Assembly (NCBI GenBank): GCA_910577955.1
Contig: CAJTNC010000002.1
Coordinates: 62,001-126,000 of the forward strand
DNA: 64,000 bases
DNA from: an uncultured Lachnospiraceae bacterium
GTDB lineage: Bacteria > Bacillota > Clostridia > Lachnospirales > Lachnospiraceae
Direction of reading: 5' to 3'
The number at the start of each line of letters is the position of its first letter. The stretch's first letter is position 1. Shown here piece by piece: positions 45,280 through 53,866 of the stretch. The notes under the pieces are model-generated. The model ran no database searches, was not told where the DNA came from, and saw nothing but the letters and a program-made list of their open reading frames with translations. The translations under genes were made by a program, and so were the position numbers.

Positions 45280-47067
45280 CTATCCCTCCATCTTAACCGC
45301 AATACCCAGTTCCTCAAGCTGTGCTTCGTCCACCAAATTCGGAGTTTCGCACATCAGATCCGAAGCATCCTTCACCTTCGGGAACGCGATCACTTCTCTT
45401 ATGCTGTCCGCATGGGCAAGCAACATCACAAACCGGTCCACGCCGTAGGCAAGCCCTGCATGAGGAGGCACACCGTACCGGAAGGCGGAAAGCAGATAAC
45501 CAAATTTCTCCCAAGCCTTCTCCTGACCGATGCCAAGCACCTCAAACATTTTCTCCTGAATATCATTCTGGTGGATCCTGACGGAACCGCCGCCTAACTC
45601 CACGCCATTTAATACGATATCGTAGGCTTTCGCACGCACTCTTCCGGGATCGGAATCGATATACTGCCAATCCTCTTCCATGGGCATCGTGAACGGATGA
45701 TGCATCGCCATGAAACGATTTTCCTCATCGGACCACTCAAGAAGCGGGAACTCCGTCACCCAGAGGAAATTAAACCGGTTCGGGTCGTACAGTCCTAACT
45801 GTTTTCCAAGCTCCAGCCGAAGCTGTCCGAGCACGCCCCAGACGATCGTATTTTTGTCCGCCGCAAATAACAGCAGGTCGCCCTTTTCTCCTCCCATAGC
45901 CTGAATCAGCGCTGCGGTCTGCTCCTCTGTCAAAAATTTTGTAAAGGAAGACTTCACCACGCCGTCCTCTCCGATGCAGAGGTAAGCCAGTCCCTTTGCG
46001 CCGCTGCCTTTCGCCATATCCACCAGCGCGTCGATCTTCTTTCTGGGCATAGCCCCCTGACCCTTGACATTGATGCCGCGCACTGATCCGCCGTTTTCCA
46101 GTGCGGAAGTAAAGACGCCGAAGCCGCAGTCCTTCACTACTTCCGACACATCTGTCAGTTCCATGCCGAAGCGGGTGTCCGGCTTATCGGAGCCGTACCG
46201 GTCCATAGCCTCCTGCCATTTGATCCGCGGAAGCGGAATCTCCACATTCAGTCCGATGCTCTCCTTACAGACATACTGGATCAGCCGTTCGTTCACATCC
46301 AGCACATCCTCCACATCTACGAAAGAAAGTTCCATATCCGCCTGCGTAAATTCCGGCTGCCTGTCCGCCCTAAGATCCTCATCCCTAAAGCACCTTGCGA
46401 TCTGAAAATACCGGTCATAGCCGGAACACATTAAAAGCTGCTTATAAAGCTGGGGTGACTGGGGCAGCGCGTAAAAATTGCCCGGATGCACTCTGCTTGG
46501 CACCAGATAGTCTCTGGCCCCCTCGGGTGTGGAGCGGCAAAGGATCGGCGTCTCGATCTCCAGAAAGCCCTCTTTCGCCATAAACTCCCGCATAGCCGTC
46601 ACCATCCTGCTGCGAAGCATCATCTTCTTCTGCAGATCCGGTCTTCTCAAATCTAAAAATCTATATTTTAAACGAATCTCTTCTTTTGTCTTACTCTCCG
46701 CCTCTATGGGGAAGGGCGGAGTCTCCGCCTCCGCTAAAATACGCACCTGCTTCGCCCGCACTTCGATCTCGCCTGTAGCCAGATTTTCATTCACCGCACC
46801 GCTTCGCTTCTCACAGACGCCGGTCACCGCGATCACAAACTCACTGCGCATTTTTTCCGCCTTTGCAAAAGCCTCACTTCCGCAGTCCGCCTCCTCAAAA
46901 ATGATCTGTAAGATACCGGAGCGATCCCGCAGATCCACAAATATGATGCCTCCTTTGTTTCTCTGCTTTTGCACCCAGCCCATCACGGTCACGGTCTCCC
47001 CCATGTTTTTCACGGATAACTCCGCACAGCGATGGCTCCTTTTCAGTCCCTGTATTGATTCTGCCAT
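45280..47067 (-). CDS. aspS: Aspartate-tRNA ligase
   Basis: 595 residues, the usual bacterial length. N-terminal OB-fold anticodon domain ('VMGWVQKQRNKGGIIFVDLRDR' in part), class II catalytic core with motif 2 'ARCFRDEDLRADRQPEFTQ' and motif 3 'GLAYGVDRFVML' near the C-terminus, and the bacterial GAD insert in the middle. Charges tRNA-Asp. It follows hisS by 43 bp and is likely in the same transcript. No T-box leader is visible upstream of the pair. Confidence 0.97.
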   Translation of the reverse strand: MAESIQGLKRSHRCAELSVKNMGETVTVMGWVQKQRNKGGIIFVDLRDRSGILQIIFEEADCGSEAFAKAEKMRSEFVIAVTGVCEKRSGAVNENLATGEIEVRAKQVRILAEAETPPFPIEAESKTKEEIRLKYRFLDLRRPDLQKKMMLRSRMVTAMREFMAKEGFLEIETPILCRSTPEGARDYLVPSRVHPGNFYALPQSPQLYKQLLMCSGYDRYFQIARCFRDEDLRADRQPEFTQADMELSFVDVEDVLDVNERLIQYVCKESIGLNVEIPLPRIKWQEAMDRYGSDKPDTRFGMELTDVSEVVKDCGFGVFTSALENGGSVRGINVKGQGAMPRKKIDALVDMAKGSGAKGLAYLCIGEDGVVKSSFTKFLTEEQTAALIQAMGGEKGDLLLFAADKNTIVWGVLGQLRLELGKQLGLYDPNRFNFLWVTEFPLLEWSDEENRFMAMHHPFTMPMEEDWQYIDSDPGRVRAKAYDIVLNGVELGGGSVRIHQNDIQEKMFEVLGIGQEKAWEKFGYLLSAFRYGVPPHAGLAYGVDRFVMLLAHADSIREVIAFPKVKDASDLMCETPNLVDEAQLEELGIAVKMEG

Positions 47068-47110
47068 GTCTCTTTCCCTCTTTCTTCTATATAGATACCT
47101 GATTGTGCTG

Positions 47111-48373
47111 CTAAAACTTTAACTCTTCCTTGTAGAACTCCTGAAACTCTGCATATCCCTGAGCTTTCAGCTGTTCCTTCTGGAACTTCTTATTTTTGTT
47201 CATGCGGGTGACGAGCACTTTCTTTCCGCTCTCTCTTTCTGCCTGCGCCTGTTTCATCACCTTTGTCATCGTCTCCGCGGAAACGCCCTTTTCGATCAGA
47301 TAAGCCGTCTTCTCCGCAGCCCCCGGCACTTTGAATCCGCTCTCTAAAAGAAGCAGGATGATCCGCTCAAAGCCGATGGAAAAACCGCAGGCCGGCACAT
47401 CCTTCCCGGTGAACTTTCCAACCATCTTGTCATAGCGTCCGCCGCCTCCGCAGCTTCCGCCAAACTGCGGCATCGCAATCTCAAAGATCGTACCCGTGTA
47501 GTAGGACATTCCACGGACTAACGTCGGATCAAAAACCAGCTCAAAGAAATCACCCTTTGAGGCGTTTACACTGTCCAGAATTTCCTGAAATCCTGCACTT
47601 ACTTCCTCAGACAGATATCCCGAAAGTTTTTGTGCCACGTAGGCGGCCTTGTCCTTAGTCTCTTCCATCTCTTCAAAGAGCGTCAGGTACTTCTCCACCA
47701 CCGCCTCCTCATATCCGGTCCTGATCAGTTCCTCTCTCACTCCGCTTAGCCCGATCTTGTCCATCTTGTCAAGAATGATAAACACCTCGTCATAGCTCTC
47801 CTGCGCAAAACCGCTGTAAGCCGCCATAGCTTTTAAGATCTGCCTGTCGTTTATGCGGATCTGAAAGTCCTGAAAGCCCAGTCTTCCAAGCGTCGTGGTG
47901 GTGGCCAGAATCAGTTCGATCTCCGCCAGATTGGACGACTCCCCGAGAATATCGATATCGCACTGCATAAACTGCCGATAACGCCCTCTCTGAGGTCTGT
48001 CCGCACGCCACACATTGCCCATCTGCAATGCCTTAAAGGGCGCCGGCAGTTCGCCGCTGTGAGCCGCGTAGTAGCGCACAAGAGGCACTGTCAGATCATA
48101 ACGCAGACCGCCGTCCGTCAGATCCTCCTCCTTTACTTCTCCCTCTAACCGCAGCTTCTCGCCGCGTTTCAGAATCTTAAAAATCAGCTTTTCGTTCTCC
48201 CCGCCGGCTTTGCAGTTCAGATTTTCGAGATGCTCCACCGCAGGAGTCTCCATCGAAGTAAACCCGAAACTTCCGTAGGTATCCTTGATCACGCCGATCA
48301 CATAATCCCTGATTTCCATCTCCTCCGGCAAAATATCTTTCATACCGGTCACCGGTTTTTTGCTCAATGCCAT
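47111..48373 (-). CDS. hisS: Histidine-tRNA ligase
   Basis: 420 residues from ATG 48373, preceded by AGGGAG; an in-frame start at 48406 has no ribosome site. Class II core with motif 2 'VWRADRPQRGRYRQFMQCD' (in part), histidine-A motif 'LVRGMSYYTGTIFEI', 'GGRYDKM', and C-terminal anticodon domain. The leader is only ~55 nt from a good promoter, too short for a T-box. The hisS-aspS order is common in clostridia and bacilli. Confidence 0.97.
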   Translation of the reverse strand: MALSKKPVTGMKDILPEEMEIRDYVIGVIKDTYGSFGFTSMETPAVEHLENLNCKAGGENEKLIFKILKRGEKLRLEGEVKEEDLTDGGLRYDLTVPLVRYYAAHSGELPAPFKALQMGNVWRADRPQRGRYRQFMQCDIDILGESSNLAEIELILATTTTLGRLGFQDFQIRINDRQILKAMAAYSGFAQESYDEVFIILDKMDKIGLSGVREELIRTGYEEAVVEKYLTLFEEMEETKDKAAYVAQKLSGYLSEEVSAGFQEILDSVNASKGDFFELVFDPTLVRGMSYYTGTIFEIAMPQFGGSCGGGGRYDKMVGKFTGKDVPACGFSIGFERIILLLLESGFKVPGAAEKTAYLIEKGVSAETMTKVMKQAQAERESGKKVLVTRMNKNKKFQKEQLKAQGYAEFQEFYKEELKF

Positions 48374-48429
48374 CGCTGTTCTCCCTGTCAAATTTTTCAA
48401 AATCAAATTTTCCGTTTATTTCCTCAAAC

Positions 48430-48459
48430 AGTATACCACACATATACTAATTTTTCCAA
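48430..48459 (-). promoter_or_regulatory. Promoter of hisS-aspS
   Basis: TTGGAA (48454-48459), 18-bp spacer, TATACT (48430-48435) on the minus strand. Confidence 0.65.
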
Positions 48460-48470
48460 CCTAAAATAGA

Positions 48471-48499
48471 TTGCCTAAAAGTTCTCAATATGATACGAT
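48471..48499 (+). promoter_or_regulatory. Promoter of the secreted repeat protein
   Basis: TTGCCT (48471-48476), 17-bp spacer, TACGAT (48494-48499) with TG one base upstream of the -10. Divergent from the hisS promoter, 11 bp apart. Confidence 0.6.
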
Positions 48500-48550
48500 A
48501 AGTAAGAACAGACAAGTATGCATTACATACAAAAAGGAGGATTGATAGCA

Positions 48551-49567
48551 ATGAAATTTGGCAAAAAAATAATAATTGCTGCTGTTATGGCGGCGATGAT
48601 CATTACAGGAAGTTCCATGCAGACAAAGGCAGCCGGAAAATTTGACCCTGCGTTTTATGCATCAAAATATCCGGATATCTGGGCGGCCTTCGGCGCTGAT
48701 CAGCAGGCGCTGTACAATCACTATGTCACCACCGGCCAGAGGGAGGGCCGCATTCCTTACAGCGGCGCGATGAACGGTGAGATTGTCGAGGGAATGGCCG
48801 GTACTACCACCACTGTTTCCACCGCAAAATTTAATCCGGTATTCTACGCAACAAAATATCCGGATGTGGCGGCGGCGATAGGCACAAATGCGGAAGCATT
48901 ATTTAATCATTATGTCAACAACGGCCAGAGAGAAGGCCGCATCCCTTATCCCGATGCGACAGCCGGAGCAGCGGTCGACGGCATTGCAACAGCTGAAGAA
49001 ATGGCACAGCAGACTGCAAGAAAGCCTGTCACTCATATTGTAAAATATATACCGAGTGCCAAAGAATGGCGTTATCTGTCCGGAACAAACACTTGGCAGG
49101 ATGATACTACCGGCAGAGAACTTTATTACTTGCAGCAGTCCATTATGGACGGTGATGTGATCGTTGTAGACGGTTCCGAAGCCGGCTCAACTCTTAATCT
49201 GACCGTACCGGTATCTTTGAGCAACGTTACCTTCAAAGGTTCCCACGGCGGAATCATCACTGCAACCAGCATTCAGGACGTCTATGTCCTTGGAGACTGC
49301 ACCGGAATCATCAACGGCAATGTATCCAACGCTTATGTGTATGACAACGGTATTGCCAACTTCAACAACAACGTGAGCAACCTCTATATCGTCAGAAGCA
49401 GCTCAAATAAACAGACAGTTTCTGTCCTCGGCACAGTGAACATCATGCAGAATTTGGACGGGCAGAGAGTTACCAGACAGCTCTTCTCTTTCAGAAGAGG
49501 TACTTTCTACATGGAAAAGGGCAGCTTAAAGACCCTTGAAGCTAATTACAGTACCTATCTGCGCTGA
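48551..49567 (+). CDS. Secreted protein with two ~45-residue repeats and a beta-helix-like C-terminus
   Basis: 338 residues from ATG 48551 behind AAGGAGG. Signal peptide cut after 'TKA'. Two tandem repeats follow, each of the form FxPxFYAxKYPDxxAAxG...AL-NHYV--GQREGRIPY, a module common in secreted clostridial proteins. The C-terminal ~160 residues are rich in Asn, Val and Thr with short repeated strands ('GNVSNAYVYDNGIANFNNNVSNLYI' in part), typical of a right-handed beta-helix. No catalytic motif is visible. Possible carbohydrate or cell-wall binding; not assigned. Confidence 0.72.
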   Translation: MKFGKKIIIAAVMAAMIITGSSMQTKAAGKFDPAFYASKYPDIWAAFGADQQALYNHYVTTGQREGRIPYSGAMNGEIVEGMAGTTTTVSTAKFNPVFYATKYPDVAAAIGTNAEALFNHYVNNGQREGRIPYPDATAGAAVDGIATAEEMAQQTARKPVTHIVKYIPSAKEWRYLSGTNTWQDDTTGRELYYLQQSIMDGDVIVVDGSEAGSTLNLTVPVSLSNVTFKGSHGGIITATSIQDVYVLGDCTGIINGNVSNAYVYDNGIANFNNNVSNLYIVRSSSNKQTVSVLGTVNIMQNLDGQRVTRQLFSFRRGTFYMEKGSLKTLEANYSTYLR

Positions 49568-49605
49568 TGACTCTGTCCAATCACTAAATTGATGAGGCAG
49601 CATGC

Positions 49606-49635
49606 AAAGGCTCCCGGAAGCTTCCGGGAGCCTTT
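49606..49635. terminator. Bidirectional terminator
   Basis: AAAGGCTCCCGGAAG (49606-49620) is the exact complement of CTTCCGGGAGCCTTT (49621-49635). Lies between the convergent secreted-protein and kinase genes; the plus side continues ATATTATTAT, the minus side has three T. Confidence 0.85.
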
Positions 49636-49669
49636 ATATTATTATAAATTTGTAAAATCAACAGGCATT

Positions 49670-50959
49670 TCAAAATGTCCAGCATGGGACTATCACATCC
49701 AGCATAAAGTTTCCATGTTCTGTATAACAGAATATCTCTCCTCCAAGGCTTTCCGTCGTCTCTTTTACCGTGACAAGACCAAATCCGTGATCGTATCCCC
49801 GCTTATCTGTGGCCGGTATAGTCCCCTTCGACACGTGCAGATCATCCCGACATCTGTTTCTGATCCGTATCAGCAGATGGTTTCTGTTATATTTCATCTG
49901 TACGGAAACTTCCCGCTTATCCTCTTCTAACTTCAACAGGGCATCACTGGCATTTTCCAGTCCGTTGGAGAGAATCCGGCACAGAGCCATATAGGGCAGT
50001 TTATCCTCTTTTACCCCCCCGATCTGCACATTTACCCTGCATACTGCGCCCATCCGTTCAAATTTTCCGGTATAATAGACAAAAACCGCGTTAATGTAAG
50101 GATTTGAACAGAACTGCCCGAAAACCGTATCCATCTCAGCATCCACACCCTTTAAATAAATCAGCGCCTCCTCCATTTTACCCTCGGTCAGCAGACCGGA
50201 AAGCGTAGCCGTATATCCTTTCATATCGTGTTTCATCTTCCGAATGCGCTGCTGATTTTCAAGCTGTGCCTCCAACGCAATTTTTTGTTCCAGAAGAAGC
50301 CGCTCACTCTGCTGCTGTCGATAGAGCAAAAGCTGCCTGTAGAGCGACTTAAAAATTGCTCCATAGTTGAACATCATCAAAAAAAGTACCAGCACACAAA
50401 GGAAAGTATCCTCCGGGCGCTCTGTGATATTTGTCGGAATCTGCACCACTACCACCAAAAGAATATAATACAGCATGGTCATCCCCGCAAAGACAGCCCA
50501 TCCTTTTTCCACAGCGGCCTGCAATTCCAGATAGGGCTTTCTCAAATAGCGCCACACCAGATATTCCACTAACGGAAAAGCGACCAACCGGCTGATAAAC
50601 AATAGTATATACTCTCCCCCGCCCAGATAAAAGTCCAGCAGATTTGTCACTGCCATGATCCACAGGCAGGTAGTATCTGCCAGACAGAATGAAAACAGGA
50701 ATCTGAAATGCTTGTCCGCGCTCATCACATAAAAAAATATAAAACTTGGAATGGTACAGGTAAACAGAAACGCCTTCGACAATACCTCAAAACCAAATAT
50801 GATCAGGATAAGCCCATTCGCCGTCATCAAAAAGCCCATGCCGATAACGGCCGCAATGATAGATTTTTTTCTGTCAAACCGTGACCGGAACAACATGATG
50901 AAGAGGAAAATCACATGGAACATCGCCCAATATATGGATATATCACGAAGAATAATCAT
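49670..50959 (-). CDS. GHKL-type sensor histidine kinase (AgrC-like)
   Basis: 429 residues: six or seven membrane segments in the first ~205 residues, a coiled coil, then a phospho-acceptor His in 'KMKHDMKGY' (~residue 243) and a GHKL ATPase ('NGLENASDAL', 'GFGLVTVKETTESLGG'). This layout is that of AgrC/ComD-type peptide sensors. No signal-peptide precursor or AgrB-like processing gene is next to it, so the ligand is unknown. It starts 4 bp behind the LytTR regulator. Confidence 0.9.
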   Translation of the reverse strand: MIILRDISIYWAMFHVIFLFIMLFRSRFDRKKSIIAAVIGMGFLMTANGLILIIFGFEVLSKAFLFTCTIPSFIFFYVMSADKHFRFLFSFCLADTTCLWIMAVTNLLDFYLGGGEYILLFISRLVAFPLVEYLVWRYLRKPYLELQAAVEKGWAVFAGMTMLYYILLVVVVQIPTNITERPEDTFLCVLVLFLMMFNYGAIFKSLYRQLLLYRQQQSERLLLEQKIALEAQLENQQRIRKMKHDMKGYTATLSGLLTEGKMEEALIYLKGVDAEMDTVFGQFCSNPYINAVFVYYTGKFERMGAVCRVNVQIGGVKEDKLPYMALCRILSNGLENASDALLKLEEDKREVSVQMKYNRNHLLIRIRNRCRDDLHVSKGTIPATDKRGYDHGFGLVTVKETTESLGGEIFCYTEHGNFMLDVIVPCWTF

Positions 50960-50963
50960 CCCA

Positions 50964-51671
50964 TCACTCCACCCCCTCGAACAGCATTTCCTGATACCGC
51001 TTTTTTACTTCTGCATAATACCGTCTGGAAATCGGAACCCACTCTCCGCCAACCATAAACTCCGAACCTTTTAAACCCTCGACATGATAAACATTGACAA
51101 TAAAACTCTGATGGCAGCGCAGAAAAGTATTTCCGCACAGTTGTCTCTCTATATCGCTTAATTTCCCCGTACTCTCCTGTATCTTCCCATCCGTACAGTA
51201 AATGAAGATCGTATGCCCGCTGCTGCTGATATAACGAATCTTTCCGTAAGGAATCATCCCGCTTTTTCCCCGCCGCGAATAGATAAAGTTTTTCTCTTTG
51301 TTAGCAGACAGTTTGGCAATCTCCTTTTCCACTCTCTTCAAAAGTTGCTTTATACTTTCCTCCTGCACGGGTTTTATCAGATACTGGACTGCGTACAGAT
51401 CATATGCCTCCCTGTAAAAATCGTCGCTTGTAGAAATAAAACAGATAAATGCTTCTTCCTGCAGCAAACGCAGTTTTTTCGCCTGCTCGATCCCATTTAC
51501 GGAACTTTCCATAAAAATATCCAACAGATATAAGTCATACCGTTTCCCTTGATCTTCTATCTCCGCCAAAAGAGTATCTGCATCGAAATAGATACCGACT
51601 TCCTGTCCCACCAGATATTTTTTGATGGACTGAACGTCTTCCGCACAATCGTCACAGATTGCAATCCGCAT
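50964..51671 (-). CDS. LytTR-type response regulator
   Basis: 235 residues: receiver domain with acidic pocket (CDD at 7-9), phospho-acceptor in 'DLYLLDIFMES' and 'YLIKPVQ', then a LytTR DNA-binding domain (~125-230: 'IPYGKIRYISSSGHTIFIYC' in part, 'FLRCHQSFIVNV', 'WVPISRRYYAEVKKRY'). Partner of the kinase just downstream. Its promoter is flanked by an inverted repeat that could be its own binding site. Confidence 0.92.
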   Translation of the reverse strand: MRIAICDDCAEDVQSIKKYLVGQEVGIYFDADTLLAEIEDQGKRYDLYLLDIFMESSVNGIEQAKKLRLLQEEAFICFISTSDDFYREAYDLYAVQYLIKPVQEESIKQLLKRVEKEIAKLSANKEKNFIYSRRGKSGMIPYGKIRYISSSGHTIFIYCTDGKIQESTGKLSDIERQLCGNTFLRCHQSFIVNVYHVEGLKGSEFMVGGEWVPISRRYYAEVKKRYQEMLFEGVE

Positions 51672-51718
51672 AGACTTTTCCCCTTTTCAAATTTCTTTTT
51701 TATAGTTATCCCTTATTA

Positions 51719-51770
51719 AACACAAACATACATTATAATTATAACATTCTTTTTCTTGTTCGTTTGTGTT
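51719..51770 (-). promoter_or_regulatory. Promoter of the LytTR operon flanked by an inverted repeat
   Basis: Extended -10 TGTTATAAT on the minus strand (TATAAT at 51738-51743) with a poor -35. AACACAAAC (51719-51727) and GTTTGTGTT (51762-51770) are exact inverted copies either side of it, one over the -35 region and one near the expected start. Confidence 0.5.
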
Positions 51771-52258
51771 AATTCTGCTCCGGATGATGCTAATTTTGCA
51801 TTCTGTTTCTTGACCGTATCTTCACATATTACCAAATGCTTGTATATCCTATAATATTGACGACTGCGCTGCTTTCCCTATTTCATCATATCACAAATCA
51901 CCTCTCCTATATCCTCATTCATACATACAGACTGTTTTTCAATAGCCTGAGGACAAACAGCCTCGCCATAATTTACGCAGGCATACACAGCTTTCGGATT
52001 CGATGCCGTCATATTCCAGAATGGATACTTAATGATAGCCGGGGTATCTCCTGCCGCCGCATACCAACCTTCATCCTGCACAAAAAGATCATCCTGACGC
52101 AGATTCATTGTCATAGGAGCACCGCAGAACGGACATTTCGGGATCAGCTCTGACGGGATCTTCATATCCCTCTGTTCCATGATCATCTCACGCACTCTTT
52201 CTTCATTACTCCCTTTTCGAAATTGTGTACCCATTGAGTAATAACTTTTCGATATACA

Positions 52259-52287
52259 TTGTAAATGGCAGATAAATATTTTATAAT
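52259..52287 (+). promoter_or_regulatory. Promoter inside the 557-bp element
   Basis: TTGTAA (52259-52264), 17-bp spacer, TATAAT (52282-52287); leads to GGGGGG (52313-52318) and the ATG at 52327. Confidence 0.65.
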
Positions 52288-52326
52288 TAAATATAAAAAT
52301 CGAAATTTTTTCGGGGGGTGCTGACT

Positions 52327-52707
52327 ATGAAGAAAATTAGATTACTAATATTGCCGATTATTACAATTATTTTACAAATTTTGCCTTGCGGAGCGGTATT
52401 AGTATTTGCACCATCGCCAACAGAAAGAGTAAGGGAAACATTTTCATATTTCAATTTAACGCCGTTTGGGTATGCTAATTTTGCGCCATTTATAACTGCT
52501 TTACTTACCTGCATCATTTTACTGCTTGCATTGATTTCAATAAAGTTAGAAAAAATGCGCAAGGCTGTATTTTGGCTTTCACTGGCAGCGGCAATTATTT
52601 CGTTACTGCCTTTGGTATTTGGAATAGACTATTATTCTGTGGGGGGTGGTATTATCACAATAACGCTTGCCATTGAAAGCGTTTTGGCAAAAATATCAGC
52701 CAAATAA
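52327..52707 (+). CDS. Small hydrophobic membrane protein, cargo of the 557-bp element
   Basis: 126 residues with four hydrophobic segments (~5-25, ~53-72, ~80-98, ~103-120), short loops and a basic C-terminus. No conserved catalytic residues are visible. The ATG lies 8 bp behind a G-rich ribosome site; an in-frame GTG at 52318 falls on that site and is less likely. Opposite in direction to the genes around it and more A/T-rich. It is not a transposase. Function unknown; a role in element maintenance or as toxin-like cargo is only speculation. Confidence 0.7.
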   Translation: MKKIRLLILPIITIILQILPCGAVLVFAPSPTERVRETFSYFNLTPFGYANFAPFITALLTCIILLLALISIKLEKMRKAVFWLSLAAAIISLLPLVFGIDYYSVGGGIITITLAIESVLAKISAK

Positions 52708-53088
52708 GGAAAAACAACAAATATTTCAAAATTTATGCATTAGGAACACTTTTCCGAAAAGGGAGCTTCATTATCATAGGTTTTCTGATGACATGCTTGG
52801 GAACACTGCCACAGTCCATAATCCCCCTGAGTATAAAACAGCCGCTTTTTATCAAACCCCGCCTTTTGGAACTGATGGTCTACATTCGTTGTCAAAACAA
52901 AATAATCCTTATCCTTCACCAACTCATACAGTTTCCTGTAAACCGGTTTTGGCGCATCCACATACCGATTATAATAAATTTGCCTGCTCCACCACGCCCA
53001 ATACTCCTCTAAATCAGCATATGGATAAAACCCGCCGGAATATATATCCCGTATATGATATTTTAAAATAAAATCTCCAAAATATTTT

Positions 53089-53859
53089 TCAAAGCGTTCC
53101 CCGGAATAAGTCTTTGTCAAAATCTTTGAAAACATTAAAAACCACCTTCTTTACGCTTGTTTCTTTCTGCATAAATTCTTTCACCGTGCCTACCGCAATC
53201 TGTGCCGCCTTATCATTTGGGAAATGAAACTCCCCCGTAGAGATACAGCAAAATGCCACACTTTCCAATTGATTCTCTGCCGCCAGTTCCAAACAGGAGC
53301 GATAACATCCTGCAAGCAGCTCACAATCCGCCTTTTTCAGAGATCGGCCGACGATCGGCCCTACTGTATACAGAATATATCTGCATGGAAGGTTATAGGC
53401 TTTCGTTATCTTTGCCTTTCCCGTTTCTTCCTCATGCCCCTGCATCTGCATAATTTCCGCACAGTCCATGCGGAGCTGGATGCCGCTGAAAGAGTGAATA
53501 CAGTTATCAATGCACCTGTGATTTGGCACATAGCAGCCTGTCATGCCGCTGTTTGCCGCATTCACAATGGCATCACAGCGCAAGGTAGTGATATCCCCTT
53601 GCCAAAGATATAACCCCTCCGACACCGGAGTTAAATCATGCAGCTCTGTAATCCCTCTCGCGGCCGCTTCCGCCTGCAAATATTCATCCTGTACTTTGAG
53701 AAATTCCCCGCTGATCTTTCCGGGAGGCCGAACATTCATCAACCCTCGAAGCAGCCGCCTTTGTTCTGCTTTTTCCGTTGGTATCTCCATATCCTGACGC
53801 TTCAAGTTCTCCTGCAGAAGTTCCTGTATTAAAAATATTCTCCGTTCATTCTGATCCAT
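53089..53859 (-). CDS. Zinc-dependent macrodomain ADP-ribose hydrolase
   Basis: 256 residues: helical N-terminus (~1-85), then a macrodomain with 'DAIVNAANSGMTGCYVPNHRCID' (in part), where Cys/His residues match the Zn-macro class that sits beside SirTM sirtuins, 'GKAKITKAYNLPCRYILYTVGPIV' (in part) and 'FCCISTGEFHFPN'. It removes ADP-ribose from proteins. The last residues (KDFDKDLFRGTL) run in another frame over the start of the SirTM remnant, consistent with a deletion that fused the two genes and gave this one a slightly altered tail. It lies 8 bp behind the truncated YwnB-like gene. Confidence 0.9.
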   Translation of the reverse strand: MDQNERRIFLIQELLQENLKRQDMEIPTEKAEQRRLLRGLMNVRPPGKISGEFLKVQDEYLQAEAAARGITELHDLTPVSEGLYLWQGDITTLRCDAIVNAANSGMTGCYVPNHRCIDNCIHSFSGIQLRMDCAEIMQMQGHEEETGKAKITKAYNLPCRYILYTVGPIVGRSLKKADCELLAGCYRSCLELAAENQLESVAFCCISTGEFHFPNDKAAQIAVGTVKEFMQKETSVKKVVFNVFKDFDKDLFRGTL

Positions 53860-53866
53860 GTCTCAT

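Larger units (their letters stand above)
52209..52765 (+). mobile_element. 557-bp non-autonomous insertion element carrying one small membrane-protein gene
   Basis: Ends are 23-bp inverted repeats matching at 19 positions, both beginning CTCCCTTTTCG inward. A perfect 8-bp direct repeat, CTTCATTA, abuts both ends (52201-52208 and 52766-52773). Base composition is visibly more A/T-rich than the flanks. The only ORF (52327-52707) has its own promoter and ribosome site. No transposase, so it must be moved in trans. Family not identified. Confidence 0.88.
51878..53135 (-). pseudogene. SirTM (macrodomain-linked sirtuin), broken by an insertion and an N-terminal deletion
   Basis: Two ORFs are halves of one protein. 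The N-part (53135-52740) has 'TYSGERFEKYF', 'YSGGFYPYADLEEYWAWWSR' (in part), 'FVLTTNVDHQFQKAGF' and 'GDYGLWQCSQACHQKTYDNE'. The C-part (52234-51878) has 'PSELIPKCPFCGAPMTMNLR' and 'IIKYPFWNMTASNPKAVYAC' (in part), with two of the zinc CxxC cysteines. A 557-bp mobile element lies between them; deleting it with one 8-bp target copy joins GAT-AAT-GAA to GAA-AGA in frame. The N-terminus is also gone: intact SirTMs have an NAD-binding 'GAGAGLSxAAGF' directly before TYSGERF, but here that point joins the macrodomain gene's end. NAD-dependent ADP-ribosyl transfer is therefore not expected. Confidence 0.85.

Noticed and set aside
48374..48470. T-box leader upstream of hisS-aspS
   Set aside because: The promoter-to-start distance is about 55 nt, too short, and no specifier or T-box sequence is seen.
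52740..53135. The two SirTM fragments as independent small genes
   Set aside because: They are adjoining halves of one family and become one frame when the element and one target copy are removed; the C-half start has no convincing ribosome site.
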